Shown: in pieces, positions 7,469 through 16,317 of the stretch
How positions within the stretch are numbered: the stretch's first letter is position 1
Layout of the letters: every line of letters begins with the position of its first letter
DNA from: Vibrio salinus
GTDB lineage: Bacteria; Pseudomonadota; Gammaproteobacteria; Enterobacterales; Vibrionaceae
DNA length: 64,000 nt
NCBI RefSeq assembly: GCF_021272385.1
Contig: NZ_JAJSDZ010000009.1
Span: forward strand, 372,001 to 436,000
Reading direction: 5' to 3'
The notes under the pieces: model-generated
The model's input: the letters and a program-made list of their open reading frames with translations, nothing else
Told to the model about the DNA's origin: nothing
The model's database searches: none
Made by a program: the position numbers and the translations under genes

Positions 7469-8053
7469 ATGAATATTGGTATCTATATTTACGATCAAGC
7501 AGAAGTTCTTGATTTTTCGGGTCCGTTTGAAGTTTTCAGTACAGCGAAAAGATTAGGTGCTGATGGTCTGAACGTGTTTCTGATTTCAGAAAACTCTAAA
7601 CCAGTTGTAGCCCGTGGCGGCTTTAAAGTTCTGCCTGATTACACGCTACAGAATCATCCTCAGATGGATTTACTTGTCGTTGTCGGTGGAGTACACACCG
7701 ATGAAATGTATAAACCAAATATCCTGACGTGGCTGGCTTCTGTTGAACCTCTTACTGTTGAAATCGCATCAGTGTGTACCGGTGTATTTCTTTTAGCTCA
7801 GGCTGGTTTAATAAAAAAATTAACAGTGACTACCCACTGGGAAGATATTCCTGATCTATCTGCTCAGTTTCCGGATTTAAAAGTCATTTCTGACCAACGT
7901 TGGGTCACTTCCGGAAAGTTCACTACTTCTGGTGGCATTTCTGCGGGTATAGACATGAGTTTACATCTTGTGTCAAAACACTACGGTAAGCCGTTTGCGG
8001 AGACTGTAGCAAGACAAATGGAGTACAACTGGCAGGAGGAGAGTAGGCAATAA
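7469..8053 (+). CDS. DJ-1/PfpI family protein, isonitrile-hydratase-like
   Basis: This is a 194-residue class I glutamine-amidotransferase-like fold. It has the opening NIGIYIYDQAEVLDFSGPFEVF typical of the AraC-associated/InhA branch. The nucleophile elbow ASVCTGVFLLAQAGL carries the probable catalytic cysteine. The TTSGGISAGIDMSLHLV segment is also conserved in that branch. There is no C-terminal helix-turn-helix, so it is a stand-alone enzyme and not a regulator. The start is ATG 7469 with ribosome site GGAGG 6-8 bases before it. Attc-like sites lie on both sides, which makes this the best-supported cassette of the block. The substrate is unknown; isonitrile hydration is only the closest known activity. 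Confidence 0.85.
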   Translation: MNIGIYIYDQAEVLDFSGPFEVFSTAKRLGADGLNVFLISENSKPVVARGGFKVLPDYTLQNHPQMDLLVVVGGVHTDEMYKPNILTWLASVEPLTVEIASVCTGVFLLAQAGLIKKLTVTTHWEDIPDLSAQFPDLKVISDQRWVTSGKFTTSGGISAGIDMSLHLVSKHYGKPFAETVARQMEYNWQEESRQ

Positions 8054-8071
8054 TTGCTAGAGGCCTCTGAT

Positions 8072-8159
8072 GCCTGACAAACGCAATTCACTGTTTAACC
8101 TTTTCGTTTAAGACAATATTCAACTTGGGGGGCATGAGTTGTGCCCGTTAGGCGGGCAA
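8072..8159 (+). other. Degenerate attC-like (vibrio-type cassette repeat) site 2
   Basis: It starts GCCTGACAAACGCAATTC, close to the GCCTAACAAACGCC start of vibrio cassette repeats, and ends CCCGTTAGGCGGGCAATA, close to CCCTTAGGCGGGCGTTA. Length (about 88 bases) and spacing, 18 bases after the DJ-1 stop, fit an attC site. The terminal GTTA core has decayed to AATA and the left TAAC to TGAC. It is probably not recombinable now. Confidence 0.6.
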
Positions 8160-8161
8160 TA

Positions 8162-8320
8162 GTCATTAACAGGAGATTTCATTCAATAAAACTGTTCATC
8201 AATATCAAAATGAGCAGCAATATCGCTTTGTTCGAACGTTTAGGTTACAGGGTTTATAAGCGGGCTTGTGTTGATGGCTATGATCGTGTGTATATGGAGA
8301 AGAAGTTACAAAATAGCTGA
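8162..8320 (+). pseudogene. C-terminal remnant of a GNAT acetyltransferase
   Basis: An open frame without a plausible start begins directly after attC-like site 2. It ends with residues NIALFERLGYRVYKRACV then DGYDRVYMEKKLQNS and TGA. The 'N..A..LFERLGY' block is the classic final strand/helix of GNAT N-acetyltransferases, where it contacts the pantetheine arm. The whole acetyl-CoA-binding N-terminal part is missing. An internal ATG at 8210 would give only 36 residues. This is therefore a 5'-deleted gene, and GNAT genes are frequent cassette cargo in vibrio integrons. Confidence 0.65.
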
Positions 8321-8374
8321 TAATTGCTTCAGCCGACTTTAATTGTATATATGTTTACAGTAGTCAGAAACGAT

Positions 8375-8408
8375 AAAGGCTTAGCATTAAAAGTAATGCT
8401 AAGCCTTT
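8375..8408 (-). terminator. Terminator downstream of tRNA-Ile2
   Basis: A perfect 15-bp stem pairs AAAGGCTTAGCATTA with TAATGCTAAGCCTTT around a 4-base loop. It lies 8 bases beyond the 3' CCA of the minus-strand tRNA gene. It separates the tRNA from the accessory block. Confidence 0.8.
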
Positions 8409-8416
8409 AATAAATA

Positions 8417-8493
8417 TGGTGGGCCTTCCGGGACTTGAACCCAGGACCTGCCGATTATGAGTCGGATGCTCTAACCAACTGAGCTAAAGGCCC
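8417..8493 (-). tRNA. ileX: tRNA-Ile2 (CAU anticodon, lysidine type)
   Basis: It is a 77-base cloverleaf with encoded CCA: acceptor GGGCCTT/AAGGCCC, D-arm GCTC...GAGC, anticodon loop CTCATAA and T-loop TTCAAGT. CAU could mean Met or Ile2. The CGA/TCG pairs next to the anticodon loop and the T-loop TTCAAGTCC resemble the E. coli ileX product rather than elongator Met, and ileX also lies near rpoD in E. coli. The 27-43 pair is a U-C mismatch. It would need TilS to convert C34 to lysidine to read AUA. Confidence 0.82.
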
Positions 8494-8590
8494 CATGTAG
8501 GGGGATGATTATAGGGGAATGCCGTCGTGCTGTCCACCCTGTATAGGGGGTAATTCCGCTTATATTTTATTCACTTAAACCAATAAAAAT

Positions 8591-8618
8591 AAAAAAGGTG
8601 AGCGTTTGCTCACCTTTT
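8591..8618 (-). terminator. rpoD terminator
   Basis: AAAAGGTGAGC pairs with GCTCACCTTTT. On the minus strand it is followed by a U-rich run (TTTTTTATTTTT). It lies 18 bases after the rpoD stop and closes the operon. Confidence 0.9.
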
Positions 8619-8636
8619 GTCCGATCAATAATGTGA

Positions 8637-10529
8637 TTACTCATCAAGGAAACTGCGAAGAGTCTCTGAACGGCTTGGATGACGTAATTTACGTAACGCT
8701 TTTGCTTCGATCTGACGAATACGTTCACGGGTTACATCAAACTGTTTACCTACTTCTTCCAAAGTATGGTCCGTGTTCATATCGATACCAAAACGCATAC
8801 GAAGTACTTTGGCTTCACGAGGTGTCAGACCTGCCAGTACATCCCGGGTAGCGGCTCTTAAGCTGGTAGAGGTCGCCGAGTCTAACGGAAGTTCTAACGT
8901 TGTATCCTCGATAAAATCACCCAGATGCGAATCTTCATCGTCACCGATTGGGGTTTCCATGGAAATTGGCTCTTTAGCGATTTTTAGTACTTTACGTATT
9001 TTATCTTCCGGCATTGCCATACGTTCTGCCAATTCTTCCGGCAGAGGCTCACGGCCCATTTCCTGAAGCATTTGACGGGAGATACGGTTCAGTTTGTTGA
9101 TAGTCTCGATCATGTGTACCGGAATACGGATGGTACGAGCCTGATCTGCAATGGAGCGGGTGATTGCCTGACGAATCCACCATGTTGCATAAGTCGAGAA
9201 CTTATAACCACGGCGGTATTCAAATTTATCAACGGCTTTCATCAGACCGATGTTACCTTCCTGAATCAGATCAAGGAATTGTAAACCACGGTTGGTGTAT
9301 TTCTTAGCAATAGAGATAACCAGACGTAAGTTCGCTTCGACCATTTCTTTTTTGGCCCGGCGGGCTTTCGCTTCGCCAATCGACATACGACGACTGATGT
9401 CTTTAATGCGGTTCACGCTCAGTTTGGTTTCTTCTTCGATGGCCTGAAGTTTCTGAATTGAGCGACGAATTTCTTCTTCGTTAGCTCGAATTTTCTCAGC
9501 GTATGGTTTATCCGATGCTAAGACGGTATCCAGCCACTCTTCATTGGATTCGTTATTGGTAAATACCGCAATAAATGATTTTTTCGGCATTTTTCCGTAT
9601 TCAACAACCCGTCTCATGATCAGACGTTCCTGAGTACGGACACGATCCATTGAACCACGAAGTGAGTTAACAAGATGATCAAACTGTTTTGGCGTTAAAC
9701 GAAATTCACGGAAGATATCCTGAACCAGATCCGTTGCCGACCTGGCTTCCGACGACATGTCGCCGTGTTCCTGAATAGCAACCTGATAGTTCTGGAAACG
9801 GGTTCTTAATTCGTTGAATTTCTCAAGAGCGAGTTCAGGGTCGATGCCGACATCTTCGTCTTCCTCTTCCTCTGTATCATCATCACTCTCTTCTTCGTCT
9901 TCTTCATTGCCATCTTTGTCTTTTTTGGCTTTGATAGAGAGTTCTTCATCTTCAAGATCAGAGCCGGTTAATTCCGAACCGATGTGAGTCGCTGTTGGTG
10001 CGGCCGTTTCATCAGCATCAGGATCGACAAACCCGGAAATGATGTCTGTCAGGCGAAGCTCTTCCGTCTGAACTTTGTCAAACTGTTCAAGAATGTAAGG
10101 AATGGTTCCCGGATATTCAGCAACAGAACTTTGAACCTGGTTGATACCTTCTTCGATACGTTTCGCTATATCAATTTCACCTTCACGGGTCAGTAGTTCA
10201 ACTGTCCCCATTTCTCGCATGTACATGCGAACAGGATCGGTAGTTCGACCAATTTCATTTTCAACACTGGAAAGTGCAGCAGCTGCCGCTTCAGCGACTT
10301 CTTCGTCAGTTATATTTGTATCGTCATTCAGAGCTAAGTCATCGGCATCTGGGGCAGTCTCTACTACCTTGATACCCATGTCATTAATCATCTGAATAAT
10401 GTCTTCTACCTGTTCAGAGTCGACTATTTCTGCAGGTAAGTGGTCATTTACTTCGGCGTAGGTCAGATAGCCTTGTTCTTTGCCTTTTACGACAAGTTGT
10501 TTTAGCTGTGACTGCGGATTTTGATCCAT
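8637..10529 (-). CDS. rpoD: RNA polymerase primary sigma factor RpoD (sigma-70)
   Basis: This 630-residue protein directs RNA polymerase core to housekeeping promoters. In order: region 1.1 (1-80); 1.2 ([21 protein letters not shown]); a long non-conserved region with an acidic run near residues 206-228; region 2 ([20 protein letters not shown], then [20 protein letters not shown], which melts and reads the -10); region 3; and region 4 ([21 protein letters not shown]), which reads the -35. It is about 17 residues longer than E. coli RpoD, consistent with the acidic insert. It is last in the rpsU-yqeY-dnaG-rpoD order, 97 bases after dnaG, with its own terminator. Confidence 0.99.
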   Translation of the reverse strand: MDQNPQSQLKQLVVKGKEQGYLTYAEVNDHLPAEIVDSEQVEDIIQMINDMGIKVVETAPDADDLALNDDTNITDEEVAEAAAAALSSVENEIGRTTDPVRMYMREMGTVELLTREGEIDIAKRIEEGINQVQSSVAEYPGTIPYILEQFDKVQTEELRLTDIISGFVDPDADETAAPTATHIGSELTGSDLEDEELSIKAKKDKDGNEEDEEESDDDTEEEEDEDVGIDPELALEKFNELRTRFQNYQVAIQEHGDMSSEARSATDLVQDIFREFRLTPKQFDHLVNSLRGSMDRVRTQERLIMRRVVEYGKMPKKSFIAVFTNNESNEEWLDTVLASDKPYAEKIRANEEEIRRSIQKLQAIEEETKLSVNRIKDISRRMSIGEAKARRAKKEMVEANLRLVISIAKKYTNRGLQFLDLIQEGNIGLMKAVDKFEYRRGYKFSTYATWWIRQAITRSIADQARTIRIPVHMIETINKLNRISRQMLQEMGREPLPEELAERMAMPEDKIRKVLKIAKEPISMETPIGDDEDSHLGDFIEDTTLELPLDSATSTSLRAATRDVLAGLTPREAKVLRMRFGIDMNTDHTLEEVGKQFDVTRERIRQIEAKALRKLRHPSRSETLRSFLDE

Positions 10530-10626
10530 AGACGGTATCCAACTTCTATTCTGGTGACGGAAATGGTTGCTTAACGCAAACCACGTATTATAACAAATGT
10601 ATCATTTGCTGACTACAGAAATAGGG

Positions 10627-12372
10627 TTACGCTTTCAAGTCGAGCATTAACGCGAGAAGCTCCCTTTTTTCATCGGCTGATAAACCGACACTTCGTTCTT
10701 TTGCCTGCAGATTTTCAATTTGCTTTTCAACACATTGGGCTAAAATTTTGTCCAACGAGTCTAAAAATATGTCTTTCTGATTATCATCGACAATGGGTAT
10801 ATCCCAGCTTGCCAATCGAGAAAGAAGCGCTTCATTTTGGCTGCTTCGCCAATGTTCAAGTAATTGGCCTGTTGAAACATGGGGATAATTTCGACACTTT
10901 TCAAGTACCTCTATTAATAAATTCAGCCCAGCTATTTTCAGTGTGGCGACGCCGGAAAGATCGGGCACCATATGAGCATAGCTTGGATTTTGTAAAAGCA
11001 AAGCAATGACTTCCCGCATTGGCGTGCGTTTTATTTCTCTGTGTGGCTGAGGCCGGATGCTATCGTTTTGTTTTACATTTGGTTTTTTATATACACCCGT
11101 TTTGTTTTCTAATAAGTGTAGTAATTGATCCTGCAGAGATTCGTCAGGAATTTTATAAATGAGAGGTAGAGTCAAAGCCTCCAGAGCGGCTTTGCCTTCA
11201 GTATTCCCGACATCCACCTGTTGTAACAGATGATTAAACAGGTATTTCGACATCGGTTCCGCATTTTTTATCTGTTGTTCAAATGCGTCCTTTCCGTGCT
11301 TACGGATATAGCTGTCAGGATCTTCGCCATCCGGAAGGAATAAAAATTTTAATACGTGTCCGCTTTTCAGATAACCAAGCGCATTTTCCAGAGCCCGCCA
11401 GGCCGCTTCTCTTCCCGCCCGGTCGCCATCGTAACAGCATACGACGGTAGAGGTTTGACGAAAGAGCAATTGCAGGTGGTCACCTGTTGTCGAGGTTCCC
11501 AGTGAAGCCACGGAATAATCAACCCCATACTGCGCGAGAGCCACCACATCCATATAGCCTTCGACGACCAGTATCTGTTGTGGTTCGCGATGAGCTTTCA
11601 GAACTTCGTAAAGGCCGTACAGCTCTTTTCCTTTATGGAAAATTGGGGTTTCCGGAGAGTTTAAATATTTTGGTGTGCCATCGCCGATAACACGGCCGCC
11701 GAAACCAATGACCCGGCCACGCCGGTCACGGATAGGAAACATTACCCGTCCGCGGAAGCGATCATAACGCCGGCCCTGATCATTTTCTATCAGCAATCCG
11801 CCGCTTAACAGCATGTCCTGAGTTGGTTTTTGTTTGCCAAACTCCTTGAGAATCGTATCCCATTCATCCGGGATATACCCGATCCCAAACTGCTGGGCAA
11901 TTTCGCCGGACAGGCCCCGTTCGCGCAGGTAATCAATAGCAATTTTTGCCGATGGTTTTTTCAACTGCTGTGCGTAAAAACGGGCGACACTTTCCATCAG
12001 ATCATAAAGTGACCTTTTTTGTTCTTTATTGGCCTGTGGTTTTCCGGAACTGAATCCTGAAGATGTACGCTGTTCTCTCGGAACTTCCAAACCTAAATAA
12101 GAGGCCAGTTCTTCGATGGCCTCAACAAAGTCAAGACGCTCGTATTCCATCATGAAGTCAATGGCATTGCCATGAACACCACAGCCGAAGCAGTGATAGA
12201 ACTGTTTTTCCTGACTGACACTGAAAGAAGGGGTTTTTTCGTTATGAAAAGGACAGCAGGCCGAATAATTTTTGCCTTTCTTTTTAAGTTTTACGCGAGC
12301 ATCGATGATGTCGACAATATCAAGCCGAGCCAATAAGTCATCGATAAATGTTCTGGGGATGTGTCCAGCCAT
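10627..12372 (-). CDS. dnaG: DNA primase DnaG
   Basis: This 581-residue enzyme makes RNA primers at the replication fork. The N-terminal zinc finger uses C40, H43, C61 and C64. The TOPRIM catalytic core contains VVEGYMDVVALAQYG, with the essential glutamate, and the DGDRAGREAA aspartate cluster. The C-terminal 150 residues form the helicase DnaB-binding domain. ATG 12372 is chosen, with AAAGGG-like purines weak upstream; translation may rely partly on coupling within the operon. A hairpin at 12420-12450 lies between yqeY and dnaG, where E. coli has a partial terminator that lowers primase levels. Confidence 0.99.
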   Translation of the reverse strand: MAGHIPRTFIDDLLARLDIVDIIDARVKLKKKGKNYSACCPFHNEKTPSFSVSQEKQFYHCFGCGVHGNAIDFMMEYERLDFVEAIEELASYLGLEVPREQRTSSGFSSGKPQANKEQKRSLYDLMESVARFYAQQLKKPSAKIAIDYLRERGLSGEIAQQFGIGYIPDEWDTILKEFGKQKPTQDMLLSGGLLIENDQGRRYDRFRGRVMFPIRDRRGRVIGFGGRVIGDGTPKYLNSPETPIFHKGKELYGLYEVLKAHREPQQILVVEGYMDVVALAQYGVDYSVASLGTSTTGDHLQLLFRQTSTVVCCYDGDRAGREAAWRALENALGYLKSGHVLKFLFLPDGEDPDSYIRKHGKDAFEQQIKNAEPMSKYLFNHLLQQVDVGNTEGKAALEALTLPLIYKIPDESLQDQLLHLLENKTGVYKKPNVKQNDSIRPQPHREIKRTPMREVIALLLQNPSYAHMVPDLSGVATLKIAGLNLLIEVLEKCRNYPHVSTGQLLEHWRSSQNEALLSRLASWDIPIVDDNQKDIFLDSLDKILAQCVEKQIENLQAKERSVGLSADEKRELLALMLDLKA

Positions 12373-12419
12373 AAAACCTAAAAAGAAAAAATTAAATTAG
12401 TGATGTCAGAGATACAACT

Positions 12420-12450
12420 AAGCCGTGCTTACCAGAGGATAGCACGGCTT
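12420..12450 (-). other. Hairpin between yqeY and dnaG (probable attenuator)
   Basis: AAGCCGTGCT pairs with AGCACGGCTT across an 11-base loop, in the minus-strand leader of dnaG. No U-run follows. A partial terminator or processing site here would keep DnaG low relative to ribosomal protein S21, as known for the macromolecular synthesis operon of E. coli. Confidence 0.65.
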
Positions 12451-12471
12451 GCTATAAATTGGAGTAGGGCA

Positions 12472-12915
12472 TCAGCTAAGTTTAGCTTTCACTAAACCAC
12501 TTACTTTTCCCATATCCGCACGCCCTTGGATTTGCGGTTTAAGCAATCCCATTACTTTTCCCATATCCTGCATGCTTTGAGCATTAGAATCAGCGATAGC
12601 TTTGTCAAGCAAAGCAGCGACTTCTTCATCAGAAAGTGGTTGAGGCATAAATTCCTCAAGAACTGTGATTTCAGCTTGTTCCGCGTCGGCCAGGTCTTGA
12701 CGACCAGCTGACCCGTATTGGGCTACGGAGTCGCGACGTTGTTTCACCATTTTTGTCAGGATAACCACGATATCGTCGTCTGTGAGTGTAATTCTCTCAT
12801 CAACTTCACGTCGTCTGATTTCTGACATGGCTAAACGTATAGTGCCAAGGCGTGGTTTATCCTTGGCTTTCATCGCTAATTTTTGCTCTTCTTTGATTCT
12901 ATCAATAAGAGCCAT
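12472..12915 (-). CDS. GatB/YqeY domain protein
   Basis: This 147-residue helical protein is of the YqeY family, related to the tail domain of the amidotransferase subunit GatB. Typical features are LAMKAKDKPRLGTIRLAMSEIRRREVDER at the N-terminus and MGKVMGLLKPQIQGRADMGKVSGLVKAKL at the C-terminus. Its role is not established; tRNA interaction has been proposed from the GatB relation. It lies 28 bases downstream of rpsU and upstream of dnaG, a position common in vibrios, and is probably cotranscribed with them. Confidence 0.92.
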   Translation of the reverse strand: MALIDRIKEEQKLAMKAKDKPRLGTIRLAMSEIRRREVDERITLTDDDIVVILTKMVKQRRDSVAQYGSAGRQDLADAEQAEITVLEEFMPQPLSDEEVAALLDKAIADSNAQSMQDMGKVMGLLKPQIQGRADMGKVSGLVKAKLS

Positions 12916-12943
12916 AACTTAGTTCCTACCTGGAAATTAGCTA

Positions 12944-13159
12944 TTAGTATAGGCGAACGCGACGAGCGTTTTCGCGAGCAAGCTTTTTAGCGTGACGCTT
13001 TTGAGCTGCTGCTTTAGCGCGTTTGCGAACTGTAGTTGGTTTTTCATAGTGCTCACGACGACGCACTTCTGAAAGGATACCTGCTTTTTCGCAAGAGCGC
13101 TTGAAACGACGCAGAGCTACGTCGAACGGTTCGTTTTCACGTACTTTAACTACTGGCAT
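12944..13159 (-). CDS. rpsU: 30S ribosomal protein S21
   Basis: This is a 71-residue, strongly basic protein: [40 protein letters not shown] and an R/K-rich C-terminus ending [10 protein letters not shown]21 joins the 30S platform and helps initiation on natural messages. It is the first gene of the rpsU-yqeY-dnaG-rpoD operon and is divergent from tsaD. The 239-base spacer should carry both promoters, but I did not find an obvious LexA box in it. Confidence 0.99.
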
Positions 13160-13398
13160 ATGCCTTTCACCTCAGGGGTTATTCGTTAATGCTGGATTTT
13201 CATACTACAAGTAAGCTTAAAAATGGGCTTGCTTGGTTTTTAGCCAGCGAGATCAAAAATGGTGCGAAATTTTAATCCGAACGCATGGGCTTTGTAAAGC
13301 TTTTTGTCGATTATATCGTGCTCAGTGTTTGTTTGTCGGCGTCAGCCGAGGTAACATGACGCCAAATTTTAGCCATGTTTAAAGTATTCTGAAAAAAT

Positions 13399-14415
13399 AT
13401 GCGTATTTTAGGTATCGAAACCTCTTGTGATGAAACAGGAGTTGCAATCTATGATGATGAAAAGGGACTCCTTTCTCATCAGTTATATAGCCAGATAAAA
13501 TTGCACGCTGACTATGGTGGTGTGGTACCCGAGCTGGCATCCCGGGATCATGTGAAGAAAGCTGTACCATTGATCCGGGCGGCAATGAAAGAAGCGGGAT
13601 GTACGCCACAGGATATTGACGGTGTGGCTTATACGGCAGGTCCGGGGCTGATTGGAGCATTGCTGGTCGGGGCGACGATTGGACGCAGTCTTGCGTATGC
13701 CTGGAATGTGCCGGCGGTGCCTGTTCACCATATGGAAGGCCATTTACTGGCGCCGATGCTTGAAGATACGCCGCCGGAGTTTCCATTTGTTGCGGTCCTG
13801 GTGTCTGGCGGCCATAGCATGATGGTGGAAGTAAACGGGATCGGTGATTATAAGATTCTCGGGGAATCAATTGATGATGCTGCCGGTGAAGCGTTTGATA
13901 AAACAGCGAAGCTGATGGGATTAGATTATCCGGGTGGTCCTCTGTTAGCGAAACTGGCTGAAAAAGGAACGCCGGGACGATTTAAATTTCCTCGTCCAAT
14001 GACTGACAGACCGGGGTTGGATATGAGTTTTTCCGGTCTGAAAACTTTTACGGCGAATACGATTGCGGCAAATGGCAATGATGAACAGACGCGGGCGGAT
14101 ATTGCTTTTGCGTTTCAGGAAGCAGTGTGCGATACATTGGTCATTAAATGTAAGAGGGCATTACAACAAACCGGGCTGAAACGAATCGTTATTGCCGGTG
14201 GTGTGAGTGCGAATAAACAGTTGCGGGCTGATCTGGCGGGACTGGCAAAAAAAGTAGGCGGTGATGTGTTCTATCCCCGGACCGAATTTTGTACCGATAA
14301 TGGGGCCATGATTGCCTATGCCGGTATGCAGCGCTTAAAATGTGGTGAAACGGTAGGGCTTTCCATTCAGGCAACCCCTCGCTGGCCGATTGATCAACTA
14401 GAGCCGGTAAAATAA
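13399..14415 (+). CDS. tsaD: tRNA N6-threonylcarbamoyladenosine synthase subunit TsaD
   Basis: This 338-residue ASKHA-fold enzyme transfers threonylcarbamoyl from TC-AMP to A37 of ANN-decoding tRNAs, working with TsaB and TsaE. The iron-binding HHMEGHL motif places H111 and H115 as in E. coli. The nucleotide loops VSGGHSMM and [13 protein letters not shown] and the final D of [15 protein letters not shown] are present. ATG 13399 gives the family N-terminus [19 protein letters not shown]. It is divergent from rpsU, as in E. coli. Confidence 0.99.
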   Translation: MRILGIETSCDETGVAIYDDEKGLLSHQLYSQIKLHADYGGVVPELASRDHVKKAVPLIRAAMKEAGCTPQDIDGVAYTAGPGLIGALLVGATIGRSLAYAWNVPAVPVHHMEGHLLAPMLEDTPPEFPFVAVLVSGGHSMMVEVNGIGDYKILGESIDDAAGEAFDKTAKLMGLDYPGGPLLAKLAEKGTPGRFKFPRPMTDRPGLDMSFSGLKTFTANTIAANGNDEQTRADIAFAFQEAVCDTLVIKCKRALQQTGLKRIVIAGGVSANKQLRADLAGLAKKVGGDVFYPRTEFCTDNGAMIAYAGMQRLKCGETVGLSIQATPRWPIDQLEPVK

Positions 14416-14442
14416 TTTTTTCCGAATGAGAGAGTAGTCATT

Positions 14443-15261
14443 ATGCCGTTTGTTACGATTGAAGATCGCACTATGCATTATCTGGATATCGGTCAGGGCG
14501 AAACATTAATTTTCGGGCACAGCTTTTTGTGGAATGCCGGGATGTGGCGTCCTCAGATAGAGCTCCTGAGTCAGAAATACCGTTGCATCGTCCCGGATTT
14601 CTGGGCTCATGGTCAATCGGAGTTCCCACCGTCGTCAATGCAGAATCTTACGGATTACGCCGGGCATATTTTGCAACTTGCCGATGAGTTAAATATTGAA
14701 TCGTTCTCCATTGTGGGGTTATCCGTCGGGGGAATGTGGGGCGCTGAGTTAACGGCTCTGGCTCCGGAACGGGTGAAAACGTTGATTCTGGCCGATACAT
14801 TTGTCGGACTGGAGCCGGAAGTCAATCACGATAAGTATTTTGCCATGTTAAATACGATCATCGCGAATCAATCGTTCCCTTCCGTTGTTCAGGAACAGAT
14901 GCTTCCGATGTTTTTTGCTCCGAGAAGTCTTGATGGCAATGCAGGCTATGTGCAGGATTTCCGACAGTATATTAGCAACGTATCAGGAGACGCTGCACTT
15001 CAGATAGCTTCAGTCGGGAAAATGATCTACTCCCGTAGGGACTTGTTCGATGACATCGAAAAGTTTGCCTTACCTGTATTGATTATGGTCGGTGCCGAAG
15101 ACCGGTTTCATCCGGTGTTAGAATCGTATCTGATGCATGACAGTATTACCGGCAGTGAATTGGTGATCGTTCCTAATGCAGGGCATATCAGCAACCTGGA
15201 ACAGACTCAATTTTTTAACCAGGCATTGAGTGACTTTTTGTTCCGGACTCTGCACAAATAA
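14443..15261 (+). CDS. Alpha/beta hydrolase
   Basis: This 272-residue alpha/beta hydrolase has the catalytic triad S94 (GLSVGG nucleophile elbow), D220 (GAEDRFHP) and H248 (NAGHIS). FGHSF near residue 25 forms the oxyanion hole. It is most like the esterase and 3-oxoadipate enol-lactonase branch, but no pathway genes for aromatic catabolism are nearby, so a specific substrate should not be assigned. It follows tsaD after 27 bases and may be cotranscribed. In V. cholerae, as I recall, a similar hydrolase also follows tsaD, so this is backbone and not a recent insert. Confidence 0.9.
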   Translation: MPFVTIEDRTMHYLDIGQGETLIFGHSFLWNAGMWRPQIELLSQKYRCIVPDFWAHGQSEFPPSSMQNLTDYAGHILQLADELNIESFSIVGLSVGGMWGAELTALAPERVKTLILADTFVGLEPEVNHDKYFAMLNTIIANQSFPSVVQEQMLPMFFAPRSLDGNAGYVQDFRQYISNVSGDAALQIASVGKMIYSRRDLFDDIEKFALPVLIMVGAEDRFHPVLESYLMHDSITGSELVIVPNAGHISNLEQTQFFNQALSDFLFRTLHK

Positions 15262-15282
15262 AGCATAGGATCTAAGGATCTA

Positions 15283-15546
15283 GGGTCTGTTGATCTTTGG
15301 TGATGGTTTTTGCAGCGAGTTGATGGTGATTTAGGCAAGGCGGGGCATGTGAAGTGTAGTCATCTACATGAGTCATGACCCAACGCTGAATAAATCACCA
15401 TCAAACGCTGCCCGAAGGGTTCATCTGAACTGGCTTTGCTCTTTGTTGCAGGTCATTTGCTTAGAATGACTAAGCTACATGCCCTGCGCCGCGATCAAAA
15501 CCCGTTCAGAGTGAACAAAAATCAACCATCAAAGGTCAACAGACCC
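15283..15546. mobile_element. MITE-like element, 264 bp, TA target duplication
   Basis: The ends are near-perfect inverted repeats: GGGTCTGTTGATCTTTG on the left, and GGGTCTGTTGACCTTTG reading in from the right. TA flanks each end (15281-15282 and 15547-15548), as after insertion of IS630/Tc1-mariner-type elements. Internal inverted repeats exist: TGATGGTGATTTA pairs with TAAATCACCATCA, and GCAGGTCATT pairs with the later AATGACTAAGC-to-CCCTGC side. There is no open reading frame of note, so it is non-autonomous. The right-hand TA plus G supplies the plsY stop codon. The family assignment is an inference from ends and target. Confidence 0.7.
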
Positions 15547-16154
15547 TAGGTATTGGTGACTTTTTTTTCGCCAACTTTCGGCTCAGAGCCGTCTAAAAGC
15601 CGCTTAATATTGGCGTGGTGCCGAAAAATGATTAAACAACATAACATGGCAACGGGAACGGTATAGTGAGGTTTGATCATCCAGGTATAAAAAGGCGCCA
15701 ATATGACAGAGACCAGAGCAGCCAGTGATGAATAACGGGAGACACCAAGAACGATCAGCCAGGTTGCTGCAATCAGTCCCGTCAGATCAAGCCCGATAGG
15801 CGCCATTGCTCCTAATGCTGTGGCGACACCTTTTCCGCCTTTAAAATGAAAAAAAATAGGATAGATGTGGCCTAAGCATGCTGCTATGGCAATCACTCCC
15901 AGCATAATGGACTGCACGCCGAGAAAATAACTTCCCCATACCGGAATGGTTCCTTTGAGCATGTCGCATAACAGTACCAGAACGGCTGCTTTTTTCCCTC
16001 CAAGACGAAGCACGTTTGTGGCTCCCGGATTTTTGGATCCTGATTGTCTTGGATCGGGTAAATTCATGATCCGGCAGATCAATACTGCACTGGATACGGA
16101 TCCCAGTAAGTAAGCTCCGATAATCAGAATTAGAATCATTGGCGACATAGACAC
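15546..16154 (-). CDS. plsY: Glycerol-3-phosphate acyltransferase PlsY
   Basis: This 202-residue inner-membrane enzyme moves acyl from acyl-phosphate to glycerol-3-phosphate, the first step of phospholipid synthesis. It has about five membrane segments and the conserved loops [12 protein letters not shown] (near 38-49), [20 protein letters not shown] and the C-terminal [14 protein letters not shown]. The final codons run into the end of the MITE-like element: the stop TAG (15548-15546) is formed by the element's flanking TA and last base. The extreme C-terminus KKVTNT may therefore differ from that of relatives. It is divergent from folB. Confidence 0.97.
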   Translation of the reverse strand: MSMSPMILILIIGAYLLGSVSSAVLICRIMNLPDPRQSGSKNPGATNVLRLGGKKAAVLVLLCDMLKGTIPVWGSYFLGVQSIMLGVIAIAACLGHIYPIFFHFKGGKGVATALGAMAPIGLDLTGLIAATWLIVLGVSRYSSLAALVSVILAPFYTWMIKPHYTVPVAMLCCLIIFRHHANIKRLLDGSEPKVGEKKVTNT

Positions 16155-16238
16155 CTTAATTTTTATAAAACGGCAGATACCATTTTAACTTAGAAAAATA
16201 TGGCATCTTTTTCCATATTTGTGTGGTTTGAGTATATG

Positions 16239-16250
16239 ATATCGCGATAT
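16239..16250. promoter_or_regulatory. 12-bp perfect palindrome in the plsY-folB spacer
   Basis: ATATCGCGATAT lies 68 bases before folB and 84 before plsY, in the divergent promoter region. A perfect palindrome of this length at this place could be an operator. I do not recognise the factor. Confidence 0.35.
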
Positions 16251-16317
16251 GTAACATGGTACTGTGTTTTTAATGACATAGGTATCCGACCTGTATAATA
16301 GTTTGAAGTAAAGTCTC

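Noticed and set aside
9842..9911. Long acidic run in RpoD as a sign of foreign insertion
   Set aside because: The non-conserved region of primary sigma factors is naturally acidic and variable in length, and codon use does not change.
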